Counted from the stretch's first letter, positions 25,773 through 34,226 are shown. The stretch: DNA of 64,000 nt from Propionispora hippei DSM 15287 (GCF_900141835.1 NZ_FQZD01000015.1:34035-98034); one strand, 5' to 3'. A program made the numbers and translations. Notes: generated from the letters alone by a model not told the origin.

Positions 25773-25858
25773 CAAGGGGAGTAACCTTAAAAATAAAGTC
25801 GTCAGTTCGGTGTCAAGCACCCGGCTTTATTTGCATCTATTGCTGGTAAGACCTTGCC
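25773..25858 (+). ncRNA. Manganese riboswitch (yybP-ykoY motif)
   Basis: The leader has the two conserved segments of this class: CAAGGGGAGTA at the 5' side and GCTGGTAAGACCTTG at the 3' side, with AAAGTCGTCAGTTCGG and CGGCTTT forming the arms between. Members bind Mn2+ and usually turn on exporters or metal-homeostasis genes. The 3' strand is shared with the terminator stem that follows, which suggests a Mn-dependent ON switch for the TerC-family gene. Confidence 0.9.
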
Positions 25859-25886
25859 TAACTATTTTAGTAGGCAAGGTTTTTTA
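25851..25886 (+). terminator. Riboswitch-controlled terminator
   Basis: ACCTTGCCTA (25851-25860) pairs with TAGGCAAGGT (25871-25880) and is followed by a T run. Its 5' arm contains the end of the manganese aptamer. Confidence 0.88.
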
Positions 25887-25904
25887 TTTTATCATCGGGT
25901 AAAC

Positions 25905-25940
25905 TAGGGCGTGTGTTCGGATAGTTTGAATGCACGCCTA
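25905..25940. repeat. Compact palindrome related to repeat family A
   Basis: AGGGCGTGTGTTCGGATAG and TTTGAATGCACGCCTAA form a hairpin that combines the left and right ends of the 6687-6852 element with the interior gone. It lies in the leader of the TerC-family gene, after the riboswitch terminator. Confidence 0.5.
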
Positions 25941-25957
25941 ACAAGGAGGCTATATTA

Positions 25958-26620
25958 ATGGAACATTTTTTTACAATGGAAACCTTGTGGAATTTGGCGG
26001 CAATTGTATTTATTGATTTAATTCTGGCCGGTGACAATGCTCTGGTTATCGGCATGGCGGCGCGGAATCTGCCGCGAGGACAGCAGAAGAGGGCAATCTT
26101 CTGGGGCACCTTCGGCGCAATTTTTATCCGGGCCGTATCCACCCTGGTAGTGGTCTGGCTGCTGCGCATACCGGCACTGATGATCACCGGCGGCGCGCTG
26201 CTGCTATGGATCGCCTATAAGCTGATTGTGGAGGAGAAGCAGCATGAGGTGGACGCACCGTCCGGTATGGGCGCTGCCATCCGGACCATTGTGGTTGCCG
26301 ACGGCGTAATGGGCATTGACAATGTCATGGGTATTGCCGGCGTGGCTCACGGCAATATGCTGCTGGTATTGATCGGTATCGGCATTACCATTCCAATCAT
26401 TATCTGGGGCAGTACGGTATTTATTAAGCTGATTGAGCGGTATCCCTGGCTGATCTATGCCGGCGGCGGGATTCTAGCCTGGACGGCTGGCGGCATGATC
26501 AGCGGCGACTCCCTCCTGACCGGTCATGTGGCCGTTACTTCCACTATGAAGTGGGGTGTACAGCTTGTTTTGACCGTTGGTCTTTTGGGTGTGGCCTGGC
26601 GGCAAAAACAGGCCGGTTAA
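25958..26620 (+). CDS. TerC family integral membrane protein, probable Mn2+ exporter (YjbE/YceF type)
   Basis: This 220-residue protein has about seven membrane segments and the TerC acidic motifs: FIDLILAGDNALVIGMAAR in the first helix and VVADGVMGIDNVMGIAGVAHG in the centre, whose Asp/Asn residues are thought to bind metal. TerC proteins export Mn2+ or help metallate secreted enzymes. The manganese riboswitch directly upstream supports a Mn2+ role. AAGGAGG lies at good distance from the ATG. It is monocistronic. Confidence 0.88.
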   Translation: MEHFFTMETLWNLAAIVFIDLILAGDNALVIGMAARNLPRGQQKRAIFWGTFGAIFIRAVSTLVVVWLLRIPALMITGGALLLWIAYKLIVEEKQHEVDAPSGMGAAIRTIVVADGVMGIDNVMGIAGVAHGNMLLVLIGIGITIPIIIWGSTVFIKLIERYPWLIYAGGGILAWTAGGMISGDSLLTGHVAVTSTMKWGVQLVLTVGLLGVAWRQKQAG

Positions 26621-26709
26621 CAGAAGAAGAGATAAAGCGGTTACCATCTGTTGACGCAGGGCTGTCCTTATGATATTGTAAATAGCAATAAGCTGATCAA
26701 TCACTTGAA

Positions 26710-26748
26710 GGCTGAGAGACCCTGAACCGGGTTTTCTCAGCCTTTTTT
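26710..26748 (+). terminator. Terminator after the TerC-family gene
   Basis: GGCTGAGA (26710-26717) pairs with TCTCAGCC (26735-26742), then TTTTTT. A possible promoter (TTGACG, then TATTGT 17 bases on, around 26652-26680) lies before it, so a short unrecognised RNA is conceivable but not supported further. Confidence 0.7.
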
Positions 26749-26750
26749 GC

Positions 26751-26786
26751 CAGGAGCGTTTCGGATAGTTTGAAAACATGCCCTAG
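26751..26786. repeat. Right-end half copy of repeat family A
   Basis: CAGGAGCGTTTCGGATAG followed by TTTGAAAACATGCCCTAG closely matches the right end of the full copy (6818-6852). The left arm is absent. It sits directly behind the TerC terminator. Confidence 0.6.
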
Positions 26787-26875
26787 CTCGGCTGGAAGTG
26801 GCATGTGGCGCCCTGCTTTGGCGTATAGTGTATAACAGCATCCATGGAAGGTTTTAGAAAATATCATAATCATGA

Positions 26876-26904
26876 TTGACAACCTTTGTAATTAAACGTA
26901 TAAT
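26876..26904 (+). promoter_or_regulatory. Strong promoter of the ergothioneine-type operon
   Basis: Consensus TTGACA (26876-26881) and TATAAT (26899-26904) with 17-base spacing, 185 bases before the first transporter gene. Confidence 0.8.
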
Positions 26905-26936
26905 GACCGTATAATAATTGATAAAAACAATTTGCT

Positions 26937-26957
26937 AATTATCATATTGTGATAATT
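26937..26957. promoter_or_regulatory. Inverted repeat, candidate operator
   Basis: AATTATCA (26937-26944) and TGATAATT (26950-26957) form a perfect inverted repeat with a five-base spacer just downstream of the promoter, a typical repressor position. The IclR protein at 38787 is a candidate binder, but this is not tested. Confidence 0.5.
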
Positions 26958-27088
26958 AATAAATTGTATAGTTGAATAAGTTGACCAGACCACTGGAGGC
27001 TGAGGAACGCTGTAATGCATGCATTGCGGTGTACTTAGCCTTTTTGTCTTTATTTGAAGCTAATCTTTTTGGGAAGGGAGCGTGGCTG

Positions 27089-27727
27089 ATGTATCAGGCG
27101 ATTCTAGAGTATTTATCCCGCAACTGGGATAAGTATGTGGAAGCGGTCAACATACATATTGGCATTAGTCTGGCTGCTATGACGATCAGCATACTGCTGG
27201 CGGTGCCTCTTGGTATTTTATGCAGTAAAAAAGGCAGACTGTCGCTGCCGGTTATGAATACTTTTAATATGCTTCGCATTATTCCGAGCCTGGCCGTCCT
27301 CGTGCTGGTTATGCCGATCCTGGGGACAGGATTTAAGCCGGCATTGCTGGCGCTTACCTTACTGGCTATTCCGCCGGTGCTGATCAACGCCTATCTGGGC
27401 TTCAAAAGCATCAGCCCCGCCGTTATCGAAAGTGCCTGCGCCATGGGGATGGGGGCGGCAAGAATTCTTTTTACGATTGAATTTCCGCTGGCCCTGCCGC
27501 TGATCATAACGGGGATACGCACGGCCTGCATTGAAGTCATAGCCAGTGCCACACTGGCTTCGTATATCGGGGCCGGCGGGCTGGGTGACTTTATTTTTAC
27601 CGGTCTCGGGCTGAACGATATGCGGATACTGCTCATCGGGGGCATCAGCGTAGCTGTGTTGTCCGTCTGTGCCGAGTTGTCGCTGGCCTTGATTTATCAG
27701 GGCGTCACAAGATATCAGAGAAATTAA
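27089..27727 (+). CDS. OpuC/EgtUV-like ABC transporter permease (first copy)
   Basis: This 212-residue permease of quaternary-amine uptake systems has five to six membrane segments and the EAA-type loop (VIESACAMGMGAARILFTIEFPLALPLIITGIRTA) that contacts the ATPase. I start it at ATG 27089 behind GGGAG; an in-frame TTG at 26972 would add a hydrophilic stretch without a ribosome site. It is the first gene of the long operon ending in a histidine-lyase homologue, and pairs with the second permease at 29766. Ergothioneine, a betaine, is the inferred substrate. Confidence 0.88.
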   Translation: MYQAILEYLSRNWDKYVEAVNIHIGISLAAMTISILLAVPLGILCSKKGRLSLPVMNTFNMLRIIPSLAVLVLVMPILGTGFKPALLALTLLAIPPVLINAYLGFKSISPAVIESACAMGMGAARILFTIEFPLALPLIITGIRTACIEVIASATLASYIGAGGLGDFIFTGLGLNDMRILLIGGISVAVLSVCAELSLALIYQGVTRYQRN

Positions 27728-27757
27728 CTAAACTGAAATGAAAAGGGAGAGGATGCT

Positions 27758-28678
27758 ATGTTTGGCAAAAAAGCAAAAACACTGATTGGCTCTATTCTAA
27801 CCTTGGGTGTGCTGGCCCTGGGATTAACCGGCTGTGGCGGTGAGAAAGCGGCCGATAGCAAAGCGGCGGCCGGCAAGCCGACCATTAAAGTCGGTTCCAA
27901 GGATTTTACCGAATCGTTGATCTTAGGAGAACTGTATGCCCTGGCGCTGGAAAAGCAGGGGTATAAGGTGGAAAGAAAACTGAACCTGGGCAGTGCCATT
28001 GTACATGATTCTTTGGTGAATGGTGACATTGATTTTTATCCCGAGTATACGGGAACCGGTCTCTTAAGTGTTCTGAAGGAAGCTCCCCTGTTTGATTCCA
28101 AGCAAGTATATGACGAAGTGAGTGCCAAATATAAAGAAAAATTTAAGCTGATCTGGTTGAATCCTTCGACAGCCAATGATTCGCAAGGCCTGGTTATCGC
28201 TAAACGGGCAGCCGACAAATACGGCATCCGCACCATTTCGGATCTGCAAAAGCATGCAGCCGATATCCGGTTTGCTTCGCAGGGGCAGTTTGATGAACGG
28301 GAAGACGGTCTGCCGGCATTGACCAAAGCCTATGGTGAGTTTAAGTTTAAGGAACGGAAACTGTATGATAATGGCCTGAAATACGATGTGCTGCATAATG
28401 ATGAAGCCGATGTAGCCGTAGCGTATACGACGGAAGGACAACTGAGCAAAGATGAGTTTGTTGTACTGGAAGATGACAAGCATGTATGGCCGCCTTATAA
28501 TATTGCGCCGGTTATCCGCCAGGATGTGCTGGAAAAGAATCCGGAAATTAAGGATATTCTCAATAAGGTTACGGCGGCTATCGACAATAAGACCATTATT
28601 AAGCTGAATGCCGAAGTGGATATTAACAAGCGGGAATATACGGAAGTGGCCAAGGAGTTTTTTGAGCAACTGAAATAA
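27758..28678 (+). CDS. Quaternary-amine/ergothioneine-type substrate-binding lipoprotein
   Basis: This 306-residue protein starts with a lipoprotein signal (TLGVLALGLTGCGG, lipid-modified Cys about residue 27). The mature part is an OpuAC-type binding protein (IKVGSKDFTESLILGELYALAL, GDIDFYPEYTGTG). Relatives bind glycine betaine, choline, carnitine or, in EgtU, ergothioneine. It is a separate protein here, whereas EgtU fuses it to the permease. The neighbouring degradation genes favour ergothioneine. A stable hairpin follows and may protect this transcript segment. Confidence 0.87.
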   Translation: MFGKKAKTLIGSILTLGVLALGLTGCGGEKAADSKAAAGKPTIKVGSKDFTESLILGELYALALEKQGYKVERKLNLGSAIVHDSLVNGDIDFYPEYTGTGLLSVLKEAPLFDSKQVYDEVSAKYKEKFKLIWLNPSTANDSQGLVIAKRAADKYGIRTISDLQKHAADIRFASQGQFDEREDGLPALTKAYGEFKFKERKLYDNGLKYDVLHNDEADVAVAYTTEGQLSKDEFVVLEDDKHVWPPYNIAPVIRQDVLEKNPEIKDILNKVTAAIDNKTIIKLNAEVDINKREYTEVAKEFFEQLK

Positions 28679-28691
28679 AGTTGTTGGATAA

Positions 28692-28736
28692 ATAGAAGAA
28701 AGCTGCCGGAATCGTACCCGGCAGCCATTTCTTCTA
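28692..28736 (+). other. Intra-operon stem-loop
   Basis: ATAGAAGAAAGCTGCCGG (28692-28709) pairs with the complementary 28718-28736 segment (CGGCAGCCATTTCTTCTAT, one mismatch-bulge). No T run follows, so it is more likely an mRNA-stability or processing element that raises binding-protein expression than a terminator. Confidence 0.6.
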
Positions 28737-28769
28737 TTCCTTTGTTACAGGAAAAGGAGGAGACGGAAT

Positions 28770-29747
28770 TTGGATAGAACAGCCATCGAATTCCAGAAGG
28801 TAAGCAAACAATATCCCCACACGTCGCAGTATGCGGTCAGAGAGGTCAGCGCCCGTATTCCGGAAGGCAGTTTTATCACTATTTTAGGAACCTCCGGCTC
28901 AGGCAAGACAACCTTCTTAAAAATGATTAACCGGATCTACGAGCCAACTTCCGGTGATATTTTGTTTTTTGGCGAAAGCATCAAACAGTTAAAAGTGGAA
29001 GAGTACCGGCGGAAGATTGGTTATGTCATCCAGCAGATTGGTTTATTTCCCCATATGACGATTGAGGAAAATATTGCAACCGTGCCTACCATACTCAACT
29101 GGGATAAAAAACGTATTGCCCGGCGGGTGGAAGAATTGCTGGAACTGGTGGGCCTGGTACCGCAGGATTACAAAAAACGGTATCCCCGGCAGCTCTCGGG
29201 CGGACAGCAGCAGCGGGTAGGGCTGGCCCGGGCTATGGCGGCCGATCCGGCCATTATGTTAATGGACGAACCGTTCGGCGCCATCGACGCTATCACCCGG
29301 CAGACGCTGCAGGACGAGCTGCTGCGGATTCAAAAAAAGCTTCACAAAACCATATTGTTTGTTACCCATGATATCGGCGAGGCTTTTAAGCTGGGAGACC
29401 AGGTGATTATTATGCATAATGGGGAAATTCAGCAGTTTGACACACCCTATAACATTCTGTTACGGCCGGCCAACGAATATGTAGCCCGGCTGGTTTCCAC
29501 GGAAGACACGCTGCAGCAGCTAAAGGTGGTGACGGCAAAAAGCGCCATGACGGCAGTGCAGGAGCCGCATCACCATCCCGTAGGGCGGGTACGGCAGGAT
29601 GTGTCGCTTTATGCCGTATTGACATGCCTGCTGGAGAGCGCTCAGCCTTACGTACTGGTAGAGGATGAAGCGGGGAACGTGATCGGTAAGATCACCTGGG
29701 ATGAACTGAAAGTAAAGAATAAGCGGCAGACCTCGGTATCTGCTTGA
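28770..29747 (+). CDS. OpuCA/EgtV-like ABC transporter ATPase
   Basis: This 325-residue ATPase has Walker A (GTSGSGKTTFL), Q-loop (VIQQIGLFPHMTIEENI), signature (LSGGQQQRVGLARAMA), Walker B (IMLMDEPFGAID) and the switch His (FVTHDIGEA). The C-terminal ~70 residues contain a shortened CBS-like segment (SLYAVLTCLLESAQPYVLVEDEAGNVIGKITWDEL) where OpuCA-type ATPases have two CBS motifs. The start is TTG at 28770 with AGGAGG nine bases upstream. It energises the two permeases of this operon. Confidence 0.9.
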   Translation: MDRTAIEFQKVSKQYPHTSQYAVREVSARIPEGSFITILGTSGSGKTTFLKMINRIYEPTSGDILFFGESIKQLKVEEYRRKIGYVIQQIGLFPHMTIEENIATVPTILNWDKKRIARRVEELLELVGLVPQDYKKRYPRQLSGGQQQRVGLARAMAADPAIMLMDEPFGAIDAITRQTLQDELLRIQKKLHKTILFVTHDIGEAFKLGDQVIIMHNGEIQQFDTPYNILLRPANEYVARLVSTEDTLQQLKVVTAKSAMTAVQEPHHHPVGRVRQDVSLYAVLTCLLESAQPYVLVEDEAGNVIGKITWDELKVKNKRQTSVSA

Positions 29748-29765
29748 ACAGGCAGGTGATACAGC

Positions 29766-30437
29766 GTGTGGACCTATTTCATGAAATATTATCAGCAAAT
29801 ATTGCTGCTGCTGGGAGAACACATTCTGATTGTTGTGCTCAGTGTCGGCATTTCCCTGGTGCTCGCCATACCGATTGCTCTGCTTGTCGCCCGCTCCAAG
29901 TGGTTGTCGACAGGCGCCCTGTCCTTTTTTGGCGTCATCTATTCCATCCCCAGCCTGGCGTTATTTTCTTTCCTGATTCCTCTCTTTGGTTTAGGGAAAA
30001 CCACCGCCATTGTAGTGCTGGTCCTCTATAACCAGTACATACTGGTCCGCAATATCCTGGCCGGCTTCCAGTCGATTGATCCGGCCATTATCGAAGCAGG
30101 CAAAGGCATGGGGCTTGACGCGCGGCGGCTGTTTTTTATGATTGAGCTGCCGCTGGCCTTACCGATTATTTTAGGCGGCGTAAGGATCGCCACCGTTTCC
30201 ACCATCGGCATTGCCACTATTGCGGCAGTCATTCATGCCGGCGGACTGGGCGTCTTACTGTTTGATGGCTTACGGATGAATTATCTGCCTAAAATTCTTT
30301 GGGGCACGGTGCTGTCGTCAGGCTTGGCGTATCTTGGCAATCAGGGAGTGTTGGCGTTGGAACGGCGGGCTTTTAAGCGAACTCAGGGGGAGGACCGGCC
30401 AAGTACGCTGCAAAACATGAGCGTATTGGACAGGTAA
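29766..30437 (+). CDS. OpuC/EgtUV-like ABC transporter permease (second copy)
   Basis: This 223-residue permease is homologous to the one at 27089 (FFGVIYSIPSLALFSFLIPLFG; EAGKGMGLDARRLFFMIELPLALPIILGGVRIATV). It starts with GTG, with CAGGTGAT upstream. Two different permeases, one ATPase and one lipoprotein complete the importer. It is followed after 18 bases by the urocanase homologue, so import and degradation are encoded together. Confidence 0.88.
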   Translation: MWTYFMKYYQQILLLLGEHILIVVLSVGISLVLAIPIALLVARSKWLSTGALSFFGVIYSIPSLALFSFLIPLFGLGKTTAIVVLVLYNQYILVRNILAGFQSIDPAIIEAGKGMGLDARRLFFMIELPLALPIILGGVRIATVSTIGIATIAAVIHAGGLGVLLFDGLRMNYLPKILWGTVLSSGLAYLGNQGVLALERRAFKRTQGEDRPSTLQNMSVLDR

Positions 30438-30455
30438 ATGTAAAAGAGGTGGCTA

Positions 30456-32105
30456 ATGATGACATTGATTCAGGCAGCACGGGGTACTCAGCTGCGCTGT
30501 AAAGGCTGGCGGCAGGAAGCGCTGCTGCGCATGCTGGAGAACGTTCTGGAAAACGGGGAAAATCAAAAAGAATTGCTGGTCTATGCGGCCCTGGCCAAAG
30601 CGGCGCGGGACTGGCCTTCTTATGAGGCCATCGTAAAGGCATTGCGGACTATGGAAGAAGATGAGACTCTTGTTATTCAGTCGGGCAAGCCAATCGGGCT
30701 GTTTAAAACCCACGCCTTTGCCCCGCTGGTGTTAATGGCAAACTGCAATATGGTGGGCAAGTGGGCGACCAGCGATAATTTTTATAAATGGCAGCAGGAA
30801 GGCCTGATCATCTGGGGCGGCCTGACGGCAGCCGACTGGCAGTATATCGGCTCACAGGGAGTACTGCAGGGAACGTACGAAATTTTTGCGACCATTGGCC
30901 GCCAGCATTTTAATCATGACTTGCGCGGCCGCTTTATTTTGACGGCCGGACTGGGGGGCATGGGCGGTTCGCAGCCGCTGGCCGGGGTGATGGCCAAGGC
31001 GGCCATATTGGCGGTGGAAGTCAACGAGGCCCGGATTGATAAACGGATAGCCGCCGGTTATTTGCAGCAAAAAACCGACAGCCTGGATGCTGCCCTGGCT
31101 ATCATCCGGGAGGCCATAGAACGTAAAGAACCCGTATCGGTGGGACTGTTGGGCAATGCGGCCGAAGTGTACCCCGAATTGCTCCGGCGGGGCATTATTC
31201 CCGATATCGTTACTGATCAAACGGCCGCCCATGATCTGGTGTATGGCTATATTCCCCGCGGGTATAGTTTGGAAGCGGCCGAGGCCCTGCGCCGGGATAA
31301 CCCGGACCGGTTAAAAGCCGATGCCGGGGCGTCGATTGCGGCGGAAGTAAAAGCCATGCTGGCCTTTAAGGCTAAGGGGGCTGTGGTGTTTGACAATGGC
31401 AATAACATCCGGACGCAGGCCCGTGCCTACGGGGTGGAAGATGCTTTTTCCATCAGCATTTTTACCGAAGCCTTCTTGCGCCCGCTGTTTTGCCGGGCGA
31501 TTGGACCGTTTCGCTGGATTGCCTTAACCGGCAATGCCGAAGATATCCGTATTATTGATGATTATATTTTAACCCATTTCGCCGACAACTCGATTGTAAC
31601 CAACTGGATTGGATTAGCCCGCCAATATGTGCCTTTAGAAGGACTGCCGGCCAGGATCGGCTGGCTGGGACATGGCGAGCGAACCCGGTTGGCGCTGGCG
31701 GTCAATGCGATGGTGGCCGATGGCACGCTAAGCGGACCGGTGGCTTTTACCCGCGACCATTTGGATGCCGGTGCCATGGCACATCCCAACATTATGACCG
31801 AGCGAATGAAAGACGGCAGTGATGCCATAGCCGACTGGCCCTTGCTCAATGCTATGCTGAATTGCAGTTCCATGGCCGATTTGGTAGCCATCCATTCCGG
31901 TGGCGGCGGCTATGCGGGCTATATGACCAGTGCCGGTGTGACGCTTGTGGCTGACGGCAGTGAGGAAGCGGCTCTTCGTCTTAAGCTGACCCTGCAGAAT
32001 GATACCGGACTAGGTGTTTTGCGGTATGCCGATGCCGGTTATGAAGAAGCTCTGGACGAGGCGGATAAGAAACAGATCCGGCGGATCAAACTGGAGCAGG
32101 CGTAA
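30456..32105 (+). CDS. Urocanase family enzyme, probable thiourocanate hydratase
   Basis: This 549-residue protein aligns along the whole urocanase family: NCNMVGKWATSDNFYKW, GQHFNHD-type region near residue 150, TAGLGGMGGSQPLAGVMA (NAD-binding), DWPLLNAMLNCSS. Two points depart from classical urocanases. The conserved RICW Cys is Gly (RIGWLGHGER, codon 31659-31661), and the usual HHGGGVGMG is HSGGGGYAG. With a MIO-less lyase in the operon and no HutI, the likely reaction is hydration of thiourocanate to 3-(5-oxo-2-thioxoimidazolidin-4-yl)propionate. A plain HutU cannot be excluded without assay. Confidence 0.8.
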   Translation: MMTLIQAARGTQLRCKGWRQEALLRMLENVLENGENQKELLVYAALAKAARDWPSYEAIVKALRTMEEDETLVIQSGKPIGLFKTHAFAPLVLMANCNMVGKWATSDNFYKWQQEGLIIWGGLTAADWQYIGSQGVLQGTYEIFATIGRQHFNHDLRGRFILTAGLGGMGGSQPLAGVMAKAAILAVEVNEARIDKRIAAGYLQQKTDSLDAALAIIREAIERKEPVSVGLLGNAAEVYPELLRRGIIPDIVTDQTAAHDLVYGYIPRGYSLEAAEALRRDNPDRLKADAGASIAAEVKAMLAFKAKGAVVFDNGNNIRTQARAYGVEDAFSISIFTEAFLRPLFCRAIGPFRWIALTGNAEDIRIIDDYILTHFADNSIVTNWIGLARQYVPLEGLPARIGWLGHGERTRLALAVNAMVADGTLSGPVAFTRDHLDAGAMAHPNIMTERMKDGSDAIADWPLLNAMLNCSSMADLVAIHSGGGGYAGYMTSAGVTLVADGSEEAALRLKLTLQNDTGLGVLRYADAGYEEALDEADKKQIRRIKLEQA

Positions 32106-32119
32106 AGGAGAGAAAGCAC

Positions 32120-33508
32120 GTGACCGTAGATTTGGTAATCAAACATGTTAAGGTGTATACCGAAGGCGGACTGCTGGCGGCGGGGATTGCCGTCCAGGCT
32201 GGTAAAATTGTAGCGATTGCCAGTGACGACTGCCTGCCGGAAGGAATCTCGAGTATTGACGGACAGGGGCGGTATTTGCTGCCTGGCGGTATTGATCCCC
32301 ATGTTCATTTCCGTGATCCCGGCAAAACAGAGCGGGAAACCTTTCTGACCGGCACCATGGCGGCAGCGGCCGGCGGGGTAACCACGGTATGTGAGCACCC
32401 GATTTCCAGTCCGCCGCCTTATTCTGCCGAATTAATCCGTAACCGTATCAAAGTGGCGGCAGAGCAGGCCGTTGTGGATTTTGCCTTTTTTGGCGCTGCC
32501 GGGGCTGATAAGTTAGAGCATATACCCCAGGTTGCCCAGGAAGGCATTGTCGCTTTTAAAACCTTTTTCCATGAGCCGCCGGAAGGCCGGGAGGAGGAGT
32601 TTGCCGGGCTGACCATGGCGAATGATGCCGCTATTTACGCCGGTTTTCAGGCAGTGGCCAAAACGGGAAAAATTCTGGCCATTCATGCGGAGAACAACGA
32701 TATCATTGCCGCCAGGATCAAGGAGCTCCGGGCTGCCGGCAAGCTAAAAGGACGGGATCATGCCCTTTCCCGGCCGCCGGTGAGCGAAATCGAGTCGGTA
32801 GGCAAGATATTGCTGCTGGCCCGGGAGTGCGGGACTAAGGTGCAGCTTTGTCATATTTCCACTCCTCAGGCGGCAGAGCTTGTCAAACAGGCGAAAGCCG
32901 ACGGAGTAAAGGCTTATCTGGAGACCTGCCCGCATTATTTATTTTTGACCGACGACAAGCTGGAGGAGCTGGGGCCTTTTGCCAAGTGCAACCCTCCCTT
33001 GCGGAGCAGGGAATTGTCTGATGCCTTATGGCGCTATATTGATGACGGAACGGTTGATATGATTGGCAGCGACCACGGGCCCTTTTTGCCTGAAGAAAAA
33101 GAGATCGGTTTTCGCGATATCTTTGCGGCACCGGCCGGTTTTCCCGGTATTGATCTGCGGCTGCCCTTGCTGCTGGATGCGGTACATAAAGGCAGGCTCA
33201 GTCTGGACAGAATGGTGGAGCTGATCAGTACGGCCCCGGCTAAGCTATATGGCTTGTATCCGCAAAAGGGAGCCATCCGGATTGGCAGTGATGCCGATCT
33301 GGTGCTTGTGGATCTGGCGGCTGATTTTATTGTCGACCGTCGGCAGTCCTATTCCAAGTCGCGCGATACCGGGCGGGTATATGACGGCTGGAAGCTGAAA
33401 GGCCGTCCGGTCATGACGCTGGTCAGGGGGCGGGTTGTTATGGAGGAAGGCCGGGTTGACGAACAGGCTGCCCGCTGGGGAAGGCTGGTGACACCACGCA
33501 ATGGCTAA
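32120..33508 (+). CDS. Hydantoinase/allantoinase-like cyclic amidohydrolase
   Basis: This 462-residue amidohydrolase of the dihydroorotase-allantoinase-hydantoinase type has HVHFRDPGKTERETF (HxH metal ligands), the Lys that becomes carboxylated in FKTFFHEPP, His in AIHAENND and LCHISTPQA, and Asp in MIGSDHGPFLPEE. It opens five- or six-membered cyclic amides. In the proposed pathway it hydrolyses hydantoin-5-propionate to N-carbamoyl-glutamate, matching the N-carbamoyl hydrolase two genes on. The start is GTG with AAAGGAGAG upstream. Its end overlaps the AroM gene by eight bases. Confidence 0.85.
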   Translation: MTVDLVIKHVKVYTEGGLLAAGIAVQAGKIVAIASDDCLPEGISSIDGQGRYLLPGGIDPHVHFRDPGKTERETFLTGTMAAAAGGVTTVCEHPISSPPPYSAELIRNRIKVAAEQAVVDFAFFGAAGADKLEHIPQVAQEGIVAFKTFFHEPPEGREEEFAGLTMANDAAIYAGFQAVAKTGKILAIHAENNDIIAARIKELRAAGKLKGRDHALSRPPVSEIESVGKILLLARECGTKVQLCHISTPQAAELVKQAKADGVKAYLETCPHYLFLTDDKLEELGPFAKCNPPLRSRELSDALWRYIDDGTVDMIGSDHGPFLPEEKEIGFRDIFAAPAGFPGIDLRLPLLLDAVHKGRLSLDRMVELISTAPAKLYGLYPQKGAIRIGSDADLVLVDLAADFIVDRRQSYSKSRDTGRVYDGWKLKGRPVMTLVRGRVVMEEGRVDEQAARWGRLVTPRNG

Positions 33509-34205
33509 AGAGGCGTTGCTAAGAGGAGCAAACAAAAAAATCGCACTCATACCCATTGGACAGTCGCCGCGCCCGGAAGTGGCTGCCGACTTTAAAAGCC
33601 TCTGGGGCTCCGCGGTAGATATTTTGGAAAGCGGCGCGCTTGACGGATTGTCGGCGGCAGAAATAAACGGACTCAGGCCCTGGTCTGGAGAAGCTGAATT
33701 GATTACCAGGCTGGCGGACGGGCAGATTGTATATGTCTCCCATCAGCGACTAATCCCCTATGTGGAAAAGGCGATAGCCCGAACGGTACGGCAGGGGGCG
33801 GAACTGGCGATGGTGCTGTGTACCGGTGATTTTAGCCCGGTAAAAGCCGAGGTGCCTGTGCTGGAACCTAACCGGGTTTTAGCCGGTGGCGTAGCAGGAG
33901 TACTGCCAGCAGGGGCTGCCGTTACCGTGCTGATTCCCACGGAAAGCCAGCGGGAAGAAGCGTGCGCGCGTTGGTCGGAGCGCGGTTTTAAGGTTGACCG
34001 GGTGCTCGTGTCCGCGCCGTTCGGCAAGGATGACACACTGATCGAGATGATTAAAAACGACCCGGTGATTCAGGCGTCGGCCGCGATCATCGGTGATTGC
34101 TTTGGTTTTGATTTGCATTGCCGGGAGTTAATTTCCCGGGTATACCCTAAACAGATTTTTATCCCCCGCCTGCTTATGGGGCATTTGCTGCTGGCGGTGT
34201 TATAG
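33501..34205 (+). CDS. AroM family protein
   Basis: This 234-residue protein has the AroM hallmark IPIGQSPRPEVAADF at the N-terminus and a Cys in ALVLCTGDF-like AMVLCTGDFSPV plus a second in IIGDCFGFD. AroM has no established biochemical role. The two Cys in short beta-turn motifs resemble the two-cysteine arrangement of Asp/Glu/hydantoin racemases, so a racemase for hydantoin-5-propionate is a reasonable guess, since the downstream hydrolases need a defined stereoisomer. That is inference only. It overlaps the hydantoinase-like gene by eight bases. Confidence 0.75.
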   Translation: MAKEALLRGANKKIALIPIGQSPRPEVAADFKSLWGSAVDILESGALDGLSAAEINGLRPWSGEAELITRLADGQIVYVSHQRLIPYVEKAIARTVRQGAELAMVLCTGDFSPVKAEVPVLEPNRVLAGGVAGVLPAGAAVTVLIPTESQREEACARWSERGFKVDRVLVSAPFGKDDTLIEMIKNDPVIQASAAIIGDCFGFDLHCRELISRVYPKQIFIPRLLMGHLLLAVL

Positions 34206-34226
34206 AACCATAAAAGGAGGGATTGG

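Noticed and set aside
26710..26748. TPP-riboswitch-like sequence (GGCTGAGA ... TGAACC)
   Set aside because: It folds as a plain terminator with a T run, and the remaining THI-element parts are missing.
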